Shown here one piece after another: positions 42,954-51,083 of a stretch of DNA of 64,000 nt. The DNA is from JADJGC01 sp964576925. Lineage in GTDB: Bacteria; Zixibacteria; MSB-5A5; CAIYYT01. The notes below the pieces were generated by a model. The model searched no databases, was not told the origin of the DNA, and worked only from the letters and a program-made list of their open reading frames with translations. Location of the stretch: NCBI GenBank assembly GCA_964576925.1, contig CAZNWJ010000002.1:372001-436000 (forward strand). The letters are read 5' to 3'. The translations under genes and the position numbers were made by a program. The stretch's first letter is position 1. Each line of letters starts with the position of its first letter.

Positions 42954-44801
42954 ATGAGCAAGAAGGACAGCGTCGCACGACATCCCCGCTCACGGGTCGA
43001 CATCTCTTGGCTGATTCTCATAGCGTTCCTGGGGGCGGCTGTGAGAGCTATCTACTGGATTCAAACCAGTGACAACCCCTTCCGCGACCTGCTCGTTCTC
43101 GATTCACGCGTTTATCACCTTCTCGCGCTCGATATCGCCAAAGGTAATTTCTGGGGGGACGAAGTCTTCTTCCGGGCTCCTTTGTTTCCGTATCTGCTCG
43201 CCCTGACCTACAAGCTCTTCGGCACCGGTGGACTCGCGATCAAGATTATCTCCGGCTTACTGGGTGTGGCGACTGCTCTCATGACCCACGCTATCGCCGA
43301 AATCCACTTCGACCGGCGAACGGCTCGCATCGCAGGGATTGTCGCGGCGCTGTACCCGACGCTCTATTTCTTTGAGTCTTCGCTGATGCCGACCGCGCTG
43401 GAGGTCTTCACCTTCACAGCCACGATCTTCTTCCTGAGCCGCTTCCAGCTAAGCGGTAAGAATCTCGATCTAATCGCCGCTGGCCTCGCGCTTGGTTATG
43501 GCGCAACCGCCCGGCCGACGATTCTCTCATTCCTTCTTGTCATCCCTCTCTGGTTGTGGCTGCTCGATCGAAAACGCGATCTTAAGTTGTGGGCGCGCTC
43601 GTTGGCCTACGTGGCAGTTCCCATCGCGTTCGTCATCCTGCCGATTACAGTTCGCAATTACATGATCGAGCCCAAGGTCGTGCTCATCTCCTCGCAGGGC
43701 GGCTCAAACTTCTACATCGGCAACAATCGCCACGCGGACGGACAGACCGTCGCCTTCCCCACCGGCAACCGCTTGAACAAGTACGATGACCACATTTGGT
43801 CCGCTTCACAACAGGTGGCCGAATCGGAAACGCGTAAACAACTGACCGCCGCCGAAGTCTCGGAATACTGGCTCGAAAAGGGCATCGCCGAAGTCTGGAC
43901 CAATCCCATCGACGGGATCAGGCTGACGCTGCGTAAGGTCTACTTGTTCTTCTGTGGCGAAGAAATCTTCAACAATACTGATCCGCTTGCCCAGCGCGAG
44001 TTTGCCCCGGTTTATTCGCTCTTTATCTGGCGCAATCTGATCAACTTCCCCTACGGTCTGCTGGCCCCGCTCTTTCTGGTCGGAACGCTGTGGCTGCTTT
44101 TCAGCCGTGACAAGCGGCCTTTGCTCCTGCTCTTTGTCTGGTCACAGGTGGTTACCGTGGCGCTCTTCTTTGTCAGCTCGCGGTTTCGCCAGCCGGTCCT
44201 CCCCGTCATGATCATCGTGACGGTCTGGGCTGTGCTGCAAGCGTTCGCGGCCATTCGCTCCCGACGCTGGAAACCCACGATTGCCGCGGCGGTTGCGTTC
44301 CTCGTGCTGGTCTACGCACTAAATCCGGCACAGGCCGTCGCCAGTCGGCAGAACCGCTCCATGTACCACGCCTATCTCGGCGGTGCTCTCGCAGCGCAAG
44401 AGAAATATCCGCAGGCCGTCGAACAGCTGCGGCAGGCGATCATTATCGCCGATGACAACCCCACCGCGTTTCAACTGCTCGGCGCCCTCTACGTCAAGAG
44501 CGGCCAGTTTGAACAGGCTCTCGCTGTCCTGCACCGCGCCGAGGAATTAGCTCCGGACGCCGTGCCGACCCTTTCGACACTGGGACGCATCTACTTCGAC
44601 CTCGATCAGCATGAACGTGCCCTGGGCTACTTCGATAAGGTCCTCGCCAGCGGCGCCCGGATCGAGGACATGTCCACTCTTGCTGCGCGCAGCGCACTGG
44701 CCGTCGGCGATACCACCCGCTGCCGCGGCTACCTCGATCAGGCATTGAAATCCAATGCGGCCGACTCTACGGCAATCCGATTAAGATCCCTGATTGACTA
44801 A
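42954..44801 (+). CDS. GT-C-type membrane glycosyltransferase with C-terminal TPR repeats
   Basis: About 615 residues from ATG 42954; an in-frame ATG at 42885 adds 23 unconvincing residues. About ten membrane helices begin with LILIAFLGAAVRAIYW. The first large loop holds LLVLDSRVYHLLALDIAKGNF, in which the Asp is the expected catalytic residue of ArnT/PMT-like enzymes, and FRAPLFPYLLALTYKLFG. After the last helix (about 470) come about four TPR units (residues about 485-610). These enzymes use polyprenyl-linked sugars on the periplasmic side. The acceptor is unknown. Confidence 0.82.
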   Translation: MSKKDSVARHPRSRVDISWLILIAFLGAAVRAIYWIQTSDNPFRDLLVLDSRVYHLLALDIAKGNFWGDEVFFRAPLFPYLLALTYKLFGTGGLAIKIISGLLGVATALMTHAIAEIHFDRRTARIAGIVAALYPTLYFFESSLMPTALEVFTFTATIFFLSRFQLSGKNLDLIAAGLALGYGATARPTILSFLLVIPLWLWLLDRKRDLKLWARSLAYVAVPIAFVILPITVRNYMIEPKVVLISSQGGSNFYIGNNRHADGQTVAFPTGNRLNKYDDHIWSASQQVAESETRKQLTAAEVSEYWLEKGIAEVWTNPIDGIRLTLRKVYLFFCGEEIFNNTDPLAQREFAPVYSLFIWRNLINFPYGLLAPLFLVGTLWLLFSRDKRPLLLLFVWSQVVTVALFFVSSRFRQPVLPVMIIVTVWAVLQAFAAIRSRRWKPTIAAAVAFLVLVYALNPAQAVASRQNRSMYHAYLGGALAAQEKYPQAVEQLRQAIIIADDNPTAFQLLGALYVKSGQFEQALAVLHRAEELAPDAVPTLSTLGRIYFDLDQHERALGYFDKVLASGARIEDMSTLAARSALAVGDTTRCRGYLDQALKSNAADSTAIRLRSLID

Positions 44802-44802
44802 C

Positions 44803-44843
44803 GGCCGCGCTGTTCATTGCGGCCTCGGCGGCAGCATGCCGCC
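44803..44843. terminator. Two hairpins after the glycosyltransferase gene
   Basis: GGCCGC (44803-44808) pairs with GCGGCC (44819-44824). Directly after, GGCGGCA (44827-44833) pairs with TGCCGCC (44837-44843). There is no T run, so this is a weak or bidirectional terminator between convergent genes. Confidence 0.5.
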
Positions 44844-44889
44844 AAACGCCCTTTTCAACTTCGAAGTCGAGCTCTTCAGCGCAACCTGA

Positions 44890-45825
44890 TCACAGGTCAA
44901 AGCGAATAATCGTCCCGCCGCTCCCGGCAAAGAACACTCGCCCGCTTACCCAATGGGCATCGTTGAATTTCGCTGTGTGGCTAACCGTATCCTTGATCCA
45001 CTGGCGGCCATGATTGGTAGATACCGCGACAAAACGATTCCCGGCTACGAAAATGACGTCAACCTCGGGTGCGGCGATGCACAGCAGCGGTTCGTCGGTC
45101 ATCTTCAGTTTGTCCTGCCACGACCATCCGCCATCGGAGGAGTAGCGCAGCAATCCGCCGTCACCGACCTCCCAGCCGTGCTGTACATCCGTGAAGAACA
45201 CCTGATGTGACCCGGCCACGCGATGTGTGCTCCGCTCCCAGGTAGCCCCGTTGTTTGTCGAATAGAGCAACTCGTTGCCGCTCACGATCCAGGCATGGCT
45301 CGGCGGAACCTCATCGATGTCGACGAAGCTCATCGCGCTGTCGATCTGGAATCTGAACGTCATCCCCTCATCGTCGGAAATGCCGATGACGCCCTTCCCG
45401 GCAAGATCTCCGGAACTGACGTTTCCGATCAGTATTGCCCGGTCGTCGTCGCCAAAAACGCAATCCTCAAGGTCAATGCTCGAATCACAAGCCAGAACAC
45501 TCCAGGTCGCGCCGCCGTCCGTGCTTCTTGCCAATAATCCGCTCGCTCCAAACGTCAAACCCAGGTCGTCATCAAGAAAACAAACATCCGCCAACCGGCG
45601 GCCCAGAGCTGCGACCTTCTTGAAGCTCTTGCCGTCCTCCGTAAGAAACACCTCTCCTGTGCCCGTCACGGCGCAGCCATTGCTTCCATCCATGAAGTGA
45701 ATCCCGGTGATTTCATCGGTCACGGGAAAGGCGAGCGTTTCAAACTGAAGAGGATCGGGTTCGGAACAGCCCCACAGAAGGCAGCCCAGCGCGGCGCAAA
45801 AAGCAATAACATATCTCATCGGCAT
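44890..45825 (-). CDS. Lipoprotein with YCF48/BNR-type beta-propeller
   Basis: 311 residues from ATG 45825, preceded by AAGGG; an in-frame ATG at 45921 adds 32 residues before the signal peptide. The lipoprotein signal is MRYVIAFCAALGCLLWGC. The rest is a propeller of about 45-residue blades, several with the Asp-box-like STDGGATW, STNNGATW and SSDGGWSW turns. This matches YCF48-like/sialidase-type repeats. No glycosidase active site can be assigned. A surface-exposed binding or assembly role is possible. Confidence 0.8.
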   Translation of the reverse strand: MPMRYVIAFCAALGCLLWGCSEPDPLQFETLAFPVTDEITGIHFMDGSNGCAVTGTGEVFLTEDGKSFKKVAALGRRLADVCFLDDDLGLTFGASGLLARSTDGGATWSVLACDSSIDLEDCVFGDDDRAILIGNVSSGDLAGKGVIGISDDEGMTFRFQIDSAMSFVDIDEVPPSHAWIVSGNELLYSTNNGATWERSTHRVAGSHQVFFTDVQHGWEVGDGGLLRYSSDGGWSWQDKLKMTDEPLLCIAAPEVDVIFVAGNRFVAVSTNHGRQWIKDTVSHTAKFNDAHWVSGRVFFAGSGGTIIRFDL

Positions 45826-45983
45826 ACTACCCTTGATAGAGTCTTTCAATTCATGGCTACGCATCGTCGCCCGGATCGTCAACCAAAAACTGATTGCTCT
45901 GAAGCCTCTCAACACGCACATTCTTCTTGAAATGCCGGGTATTACAAACTGCCATTCGAGGCCGCTCCGATACGTGAATTAAC

Positions 45984-46637
45984 ATGGCTCTGGTTCTCAA
46001 ACTCAACTACGCATTAGCGCTGCAGGCGGCCAACGCCCCCGACAGCCGAATCTCACTGACCCTGCACTCCGGTGACCTCGGTACCATCTCTGGCCCCGCG
46101 GCGTCAGGCAAAACCGCGCTGTTAAACGCCATAATCGGTCTGAGAAACTCACGGCCGGGAGAGATCGAGCTCTTTGGTGATTCGATAGCCGGTCTCAGGG
46201 AGAGCAGGATGAAGCTCTTTCGCCAGAGCATTGGCGTTCTGCTTCACGATGACATCTTGCTGTCCAGACACACGGTGTTTGATAACCTTGCGCTGCCGCT
46301 GCGCATCGGCGGCATCGCCGGCTCCCAGATAGCTCCCCGCGTGACGGCCCAACTGGCCGAAAATGGCTTGCTTGCCAAGTCGCGCTTCCGGGTTTCCGAA
46401 CTGGGCGCTGATGAGCGGCGCCGACTCAGCCTGGCGATGATCGCAGTGAAATATCCCAGGCTGGTCCTGGCTGATCTGCGGCCTGACTCTTATGATCTTG
46501 AAATAATCCGCCCCGGTTTGATGCGGCTTGCATCCCTGGGCGCTGCGGTGCTGCTGTTCGAGCGCCGCGACACGCCCAATGGACTGCTCAAAGCGGAACG
46601 GATGATCTCCCGTCGTGAATCGCTACTGGTCGCATGA
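45984..46637 (+). CDS. ftsE: FtsE-like ABC ATPase with degenerate catalytic motifs
   Basis: 217 residues, the FtsE size. Walker A is intact (G37-PAASGK43-T). Other motifs have drifted. The Q-loop region reads IGVLLHDDILL instead of the usual VFQDH form. The signature reads SELGADERR (138-146) instead of LSGGEQQR. After the Walker B strand RLVLADLRPD the catalytic Glu is Leu (L165). The switch His is not evident (FERRD). It overlaps ftsX by 23 bases and is followed by an EnvC-like gene, so context says FtsE. Nucleotide binding is plausible; normal ATP hydrolysis is doubtful. Confidence 0.82.
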   Translation: MALVLKLNYALALQAANAPDSRISLTLHSGDLGTISGPAASGKTALLNAIIGLRNSRPGEIELFGDSIAGLRESRMKLFRQSIGVLLHDDILLSRHTVFDNLALPLRIGGIAGSQIAPRVTAQLAENGLLAKSRFRVSELGADERRRLSLAMIAVKYPRLVLADLRPDSYDLEIIRPGLMRLASLGAAVLLFERRDTPNGLLKAERMISRRESLLVA

Positions 46638-47451
46638 AATTGGCGGGGGAGTCGCCTCGCGACTTCTGGCCGCTCTTCAGATCATGCTCTGCATCGCGCC
46701 GATCGCGTTGGTCTTGCTCGTTACCCATAACCTGCAGCAGCAGGAACGGGATCTGCGCCGGCAATTGAAATTGGTCGCCTATCTGGATGACCAGCTGGCG
46801 GCGGAGCAGATCGATCGCCTGACCGCGTTCATCAAGGGACTCGATGGGTACTCGTCGTTCGAATATCGCGATCGATCAGAAGTCTTCAAGGAGATGCAGG
46901 CCCTGATCGGAGCCGAACTCCTCCCCGGGCGCATGGCCAATCCTTTCCCTAATGTCATCGAAATTCGCTTCACGCCGGAATTCTCCGCCTTGGCGAATTT
47001 TGAGTCGGCAGCGATTCAACTTAAGCAGTTCAATTTTGTTCAAGGCGTGGAGTTTGGCGCTCTCTGGCTGGCCGCGCAAGAACGCACATTCTCCACCGGA
47101 GCCCGCATCACACTCGTGCTGCGCATCGCAACCGTGCTCGCTGCCCTGCTTTTGTTGTTCTGGCAGGCCCGCCGCTTGATGGTAATCCACCAGGAGCTTA
47201 TGGCGGCGATGCGGCTGTTGGGCGCCCGCTGGCGTTTCGTTGGTTTACCGGTGTTTTCGCGCACGATCGGCGACGCCTTCATCGCCGGATCTCTCTGCCT
47301 GGCGCTGTTGTACGGCGGTTGCCTATTGGCCCGCGAGTGGAGCCTACGCCTCAGCTTCTTTGCCCTCGACGGAATGTTCACCGTGCTCTTTGTCACGATC
47401 GTCATCACCATTATCGGAACCGCCTTGGCTCTCCGCGGAGCTTTCCGCTAA
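46615..47451 (+). CDS. ftsX: Cell-division ABC permease FtsX
   Basis: 278 residues from GTG 46615. The topology is that of FtsX: a first helix (LQIMLCIAPIALVLLVTH), a periplasmic domain with KLVAYLDDQLAAEQIDRL and FPNVIEIRFTPEF, then three helices with MAAMRLLGARWRFVGLPVFSRT between helices 2 and 3. FtsEX at the division site transmits a signal to a periplasmic murein hydrolase activator. The next gene supplies such an activator. The start lies inside ftsE and the stop overlaps the next ATG (TAATG). Confidence 0.9.
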   Translation: MNRYWSHEIGGGVASRLLAALQIMLCIAPIALVLLVTHNLQQQERDLRRQLKLVAYLDDQLAAEQIDRLTAFIKGLDGYSSFEYRDRSEVFKEMQALIGAELLPGRMANPFPNVIEIRFTPEFSALANFESAAIQLKQFNFVQGVEFGALWLAAQERTFSTGARITLVLRIATVLAALLLLFWQARRLMVIHQELMAAMRLLGARWRFVGLPVFSRTIGDAFIAGSLCLALLYGGCLLAREWSLRLSFFALDGMFTVLFVTIVITIIGTALALRGAFR

Positions 47452-48575
47452 TGCGCATTGCCCTCGTTGTCATCGCCAGTATCCTGTTCGCTGCTCCGCT
47501 CTGCGCCCAGCCCGACACCAGCCAGCTGAGCGATACCCGCGCCCAACTTGAACGCGCGCGCAGCGAAGCCGAGCGCTTGCTCAATTCACAAGCCGATCTC
47601 TATCAGCAATTGGAGAGCGTCGATCGTGAATTGGAGCTCTCCAGTCGCTTGCTGCGCCAGTTGCGAAAGGAGTCAACCCAACTGAAGGGCTCGATCGCGG
47701 CGATCGAAGATACCCTGGGCCTGTTGCATTCCACCTCGCAGTCAGAAAGCGAGCTGGCGGCCCAGCGGCTGCGCCGCGTCTTCATGCTGCGCGAGGTCAA
47801 CTATTTCGATGTCCCCTTCGTCTACCTGAACCAGATCGACACCGAGCGCCGTCATGAACTGACGACCCGGCTGATTCGCAGCGACGGCCGGCGCCTCGTC
47901 TCGCTTGATCACGCGATCACGGACAAGTCCGACATCCTTGCCGATTTGCAGGAGCGCCAGGAACAATTGGCGCGCAATACGCGCGCTCAAACCGATGAAT
48001 CCCGCCGGGCACGCGAATCGCTGCGGCAGCGTGAAACCCTCCTGGCCGGGCTCAAAAAAGAAAGCCGGGAACTGGCGCTGCAGGTAGACCAGATTGGCGA
48101 GTCCTCGGCGACTTTGACGGAGATCTTTGCCCAGATCGAGAGCGAAGTCCAGGGCACCGGTGACTACATCTGGCAGCGCGAACGCGACCTCAATCTGAAA
48201 ATGAAGGGGCGGCTCTATGCGCCTGTCAGCGGACCCGTCGTAACCCGCTTCGGTGTTTCCCGCAATGCAAAAACCGGAATCACCAGTCGCTCAAACGGCG
48301 TCAGCTTCGCATCCTCCCGGGGATCAAATGTGGTTGCCGCTCTGACGGGTGAAGTTATATATATTGGTTGGGCGCGCGGATTGGAACGCTTCGTGGTTGT
48401 CGACCACGGCGGTTCGATCTACACGGTTTACGGTAATCTCGACCAGATCAACGTCACCGAGGGTCGGCAGGTCATCCGCGGCGAGGTCTTTGCAACGGCC
48501 GCATCCAGCCGACTCCATTTCGAGGTGCGCGAAGGCAAGACGCCCGTCGATCCGCTGCCCTGGCTCCGGCACTAA
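47451..48575 (+). CDS. EnvC-like murein hydrolase activator (degenerate LytM domain)
   Basis: 374 residues. The signal peptide MRIALVVIASILFAAPLCAQ is followed by two coiled-coil stretches (about 25-110 and 165-235) and a LytM/M23 domain (about 255-374). Zinc ligands are mostly missing. The HxxxD-type site is replaced by NGVSFAS, and the usual YGHL reads YGNL; only the late His (LHFEVREGKTPVDP) remains. This is the pattern of EnvC, which activates amidases rather than cutting peptidoglycan itself. Its place directly after ftsX fits the FtsEX-EnvC pathway. Confidence 0.87.
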   Translation: MRIALVVIASILFAAPLCAQPDTSQLSDTRAQLERARSEAERLLNSQADLYQQLESVDRELELSSRLLRQLRKESTQLKGSIAAIEDTLGLLHSTSQSESELAAQRLRRVFMLREVNYFDVPFVYLNQIDTERRHELTTRLIRSDGRRLVSLDHAITDKSDILADLQERQEQLARNTRAQTDESRRARESLRQRETLLAGLKKESRELALQVDQIGESSATLTEIFAQIESEVQGTGDYIWQRERDLNLKMKGRLYAPVSGPVVTRFGVSRNAKTGITSRSNGVSFASSRGSNVVAALTGEVIYIGWARGLERFVVVDHGGSIYTVYGNLDQINVTEGRQVIRGEVFATAASSRLHFEVREGKTPVDPLPWLRH

Positions 48576-48591
48576 GCAACGCGAAGGCAAT

Positions 48592-49689
48592 ATGACGATA
48601 CATCCGCAAGCAGCACTCCTCGAACGGCTCATCGGGCGCTTTCGCAATCAATCCCTTCCCGCTTCCCTGCTTCTGGCCGGGCCGCGCGGGGTCGGCAAAT
48701 GGTCGCTGGCGCTGTCGTTGGCCAAGCGAATCTCGTGCTTGCTCGCGACCGCCACCGAACCTTGTGGCCGCTGCGATGCCTGCCGGCAGTTCGAGCAGTT
48801 CGCCCATCCCGATGTGCAGATGTTGTTCCCGCTTCCCGCCAGTGAAAAAGAGTGGGACGAGTGGTACGCGCCATACCTTTTTGGTAAGCAGGCAAATCCG
48901 TTTGCCGCATCTTCCGCCGATCCAAAGCAGTTTATCCCGATCGAGGCTATCCGCAGGTTTCAGGCGCGTCTGGCGACCAAGCCGGTGCTCTCTCCGAACA
49001 AAATCGGCATCGTCTACGAAGCGGAGCGCATGCTGCCGGGCACGATGGACTCCCTGCTCAAACTCGTCGAGGAACCGCCGGAACGCTGCTTCTTGATTGT
49101 CGTCACCGATCAGCCGCGACTGCTGCTGCCGACATTGCTTTCGCGGCTTCAGCGGGTCAGCGTGGGAAGACTGGCCGACACGCAGGTTATCGACTACCTC
49201 AAGAGCGACCTGGGTATCGCTGCCGACCGTTCGGAGCTTTTGGCCCGACTGGCTCGCGGTTCGCTCTATTCCATCGACGTTCTTGTCGAAGGCGAGTTCT
49301 TCCGCCTGCGCGAAACCGCCTGGGAGATGTTGGCCGCGGCTTTGACGCAAAGCTCGCCCGCCGTCTACGCCCGTTTCTCCGAGAGCGCGGCGCTCTCCAG
49401 TCGCGATCGCGTCGAGCTGCTTTGCGCCCATTGGCAGACAATGGTGCGCGACCTCGCCATTCTTGGTTGCCGCGAACTCGACGTCTCAGACGCAGCCGCG
49501 AACCTCATTTATTTTGACTTCAATTCAAACTACGAATCCCTCGCGAAGCGCACCTTGCTCGGGTCCGGCTGGTACGAAATCAACGACTGCATCGAACGCA
49601 TCCGCCTCGAGTTGCGCCGAAACGTCAACGCGCGAATCGCCGCGCTTGATTTCCTGATGACATTGCAGCGCATTGCCTGTGCCGCCTGA
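48592..49689 (+). CDS. holB: DNA polymerase III delta-prime subunit
   Basis: 365 residues from ATG 48592, 16 bases after the EnvC-like stop; the longer in-frame ORF starts inside that gene. Walker A-like GPRGVGKWSLAL is near residue 31. A zinc module (SCLLATATEPCGRCDAC) and HPDVQMLFP follow. KIGIVYEAERMLPGTMDSLLKLVEEPPERCFLIVVTDQP, with LLPTLLSRLQRV (SRC-like arginine sensor), is typical of clamp-loader subunits. It is followed by a hairpin terminator. Confidence 0.9.
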   Translation: MTIHPQAALLERLIGRFRNQSLPASLLLAGPRGVGKWSLALSLAKRISCLLATATEPCGRCDACRQFEQFAHPDVQMLFPLPASEKEWDEWYAPYLFGKQANPFAASSADPKQFIPIEAIRRFQARLATKPVLSPNKIGIVYEAERMLPGTMDSLLKLVEEPPERCFLIVVTDQPRLLLPTLLSRLQRVSVGRLADTQVIDYLKSDLGIAADRSELLARLARGSLYSIDVLVEGEFFRLRETAWEMLAAALTQSSPAVYARFSESAALSSRDRVELLCAHWQTMVRDLAILGCRELDVSDAAANLIYFDFNSNYESLAKRTLLGSGWYEINDCIERIRLELRRNVNARIAALDFLMTLQRIACAA

Positions 49690-49696
49690 AAGCGGT

Positions 49697-49722
49697 GAGG
49701 CGCCGGATTGCTCCGGCGCCTC
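49697..49722. terminator. Hairpin after holB
   Basis: GAGGCGCCGGA (49697-49707), loop TTGC, TCCGGCGCCTC (49712-49722): an 11-bp perfect stem just after holB and before a convergent gene. No long T run follows, so it may serve both directions. Confidence 0.65.
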
Positions 49723-49765
49723 GTCTATATAGGAAAGGCGCGTGGTGGCCGATTCGCCCCGCCGC

Positions 49766-50836
49766 CTAATCGCAGTTCAAAGACCACTGGCCGCGGAACA
49801 AGCCTTGCTTGGCGCGCTCGGAGCGCTCGGAGCGCTCGTCGTTGCCGCGTTGCCGCTGTACCCAGCCGCCGTCGTAGACGCCGATCTGCGCTTCATTGCG
49901 GTCAAAAATCTCGCCGCGCATCCAACCCAGGTTGGAAGCGGCCGGATCTTCCTCGCTGCCGGAGCCCCATTCTCCCTTGAGAAATCCGCGGAACAGCCCG
50001 GCAACGCTGATCCACTTGCCGAACATCACCTGCTCGCCGTCGTCGCGCTTGCCGAAGTGACCGCGTAAGTGACCCAAGAGCAATCCGTCTTGCGAGATCC
50101 AGCGCCCGATGAACGTGCCCAGACCATTGTCGGAAGCCGGGCGCACCCAACGTCCCTGGAAAAATCCTTCACCGCATTCCAGGCGCTCCAGGCTGAAGCC
50201 ATTGATGGAAAACTGATTGGCGCCGACTTCGACAACTTCGCTGATCTGCGCCAACTCCGTCATCGTGAATGTCCGCGAATAAGGCCCCGAAGTGAATGTC
50301 AGCGTGTTCTCCGTGTCGAACGAATCCGGCATTGGATCGTAGACAAAGACCAGCATGCCGTCGAAGCTCGGCTTCGTGTAGCTGACGAAATCCAGCTGCT
50401 GGCGAGACAGACGCGGACGAATGATGTAATCGCCGAGTTCAAAGCGGATGAGGCGTACCGCTACAATCCCGCCGCGCTCGACAGTCAGCGAGCCCGACCA
50501 GTCGGTTATTGCCGCTTCCGTTGAGTCAAGCTCCAGGTGCCCCCATAGAAACTCTACCGAGTAGACTTTAACATCGGGGCGATTGCGCAACGAATCCATG
50601 TCAACGCTCGTCGCCATCGGGTCGTTTGCCTCGACGCTGAGTTCATCAGATTCAAGCTCGCTGTCACCGAAGGCTGCGGCTTCGTCGGTAGCCTTACATC
50701 CTCCGAAATCGTCGGTCAGGTTCAATTCGCCGGTTTCGGAATTGTCGGTGTCGGCGCTCTTCTCACTGCACCCGACCAGCAACAGCCCCAGAAGCAACAT
50801 CAAGCCAATCAGTGCGGTTGATTTGAGTTCTCTCAT
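49766..50836 (-). CDS. Lipoprotein with MORN-like Gly/Trp repeats
   Basis: 356 residues from ATG 50836 (GGAGA upstream). In-frame codons extend to 50992, but the signal MRELKSTALIGLMLLLGLLLVGC begins here. An acidic, Ser/Asp-rich linker follows. A beta-rich domain covers about 75-225. A C-terminal region with about seven GxFxGxW-type repeats follows (GFFQGRW, GTFIGRW, GHLRGHFG, VMFGKW, GLFRGFLKGEWG), similar to MORN repeats. A 9-base tandem repeat near 49814-49840 encodes Glu-Arg-Ser units. No function is recognised. Confidence 0.75.
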   Translation of the reverse strand: MRELKSTALIGLMLLLGLLLVGCSEKSADTDNSETGELNLTDDFGGCKATDEAAAFGDSELESDELSVEANDPMATSVDMDSLRNRPDVKVYSVEFLWGHLELDSTEAAITDWSGSLTVERGGIVAVRLIRFELGDYIIRPRLSRQQLDFVSYTKPSFDGMLVFVYDPMPDSFDTENTLTFTSGPYSRTFTMTELAQISEVVEVGANQFSINGFSLERLECGEGFFQGRWVRPASDNGLGTFIGRWISQDGLLLGHLRGHFGKRDDGEQVMFGKWISVAGLFRGFLKGEWGSGSEEDPAASNLGWMRGEIFDRNEAQIGVYDGGWVQRQRGNDERSERSERAKQGLFRGQWSLNCD

Positions 50837-51083
50837 TGGTATCTCCTTTCTCTCATTTCCAGTTTCACCGGCCGCCATAGTGACATCAAAATCCGTGCCG
50901 TCGCTTGTCGTGCTCCGCCCTTTGCCGATAAACTTCATAGCAAACAACAACTTGCAGAAAAGTGCCGGTTTGCCATGAACGGCAAGTTTCAATTGGTCGA
51001 ATGAGATAGTGTACCTGTATGTTCAGGAGAAGGTCAACTCGAGTACACTGCGGTACAGCCGTCGCTTGACCGCTCTGAAAACG

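Noticed and set aside
46615..48575. Upstream extension of the EnvC-like ORF (from 47319)
   Set aside because: The extension lies within ftsX in another frame; ATG 47451 directly gives a signal peptide and a TAATG overlap with ftsX.
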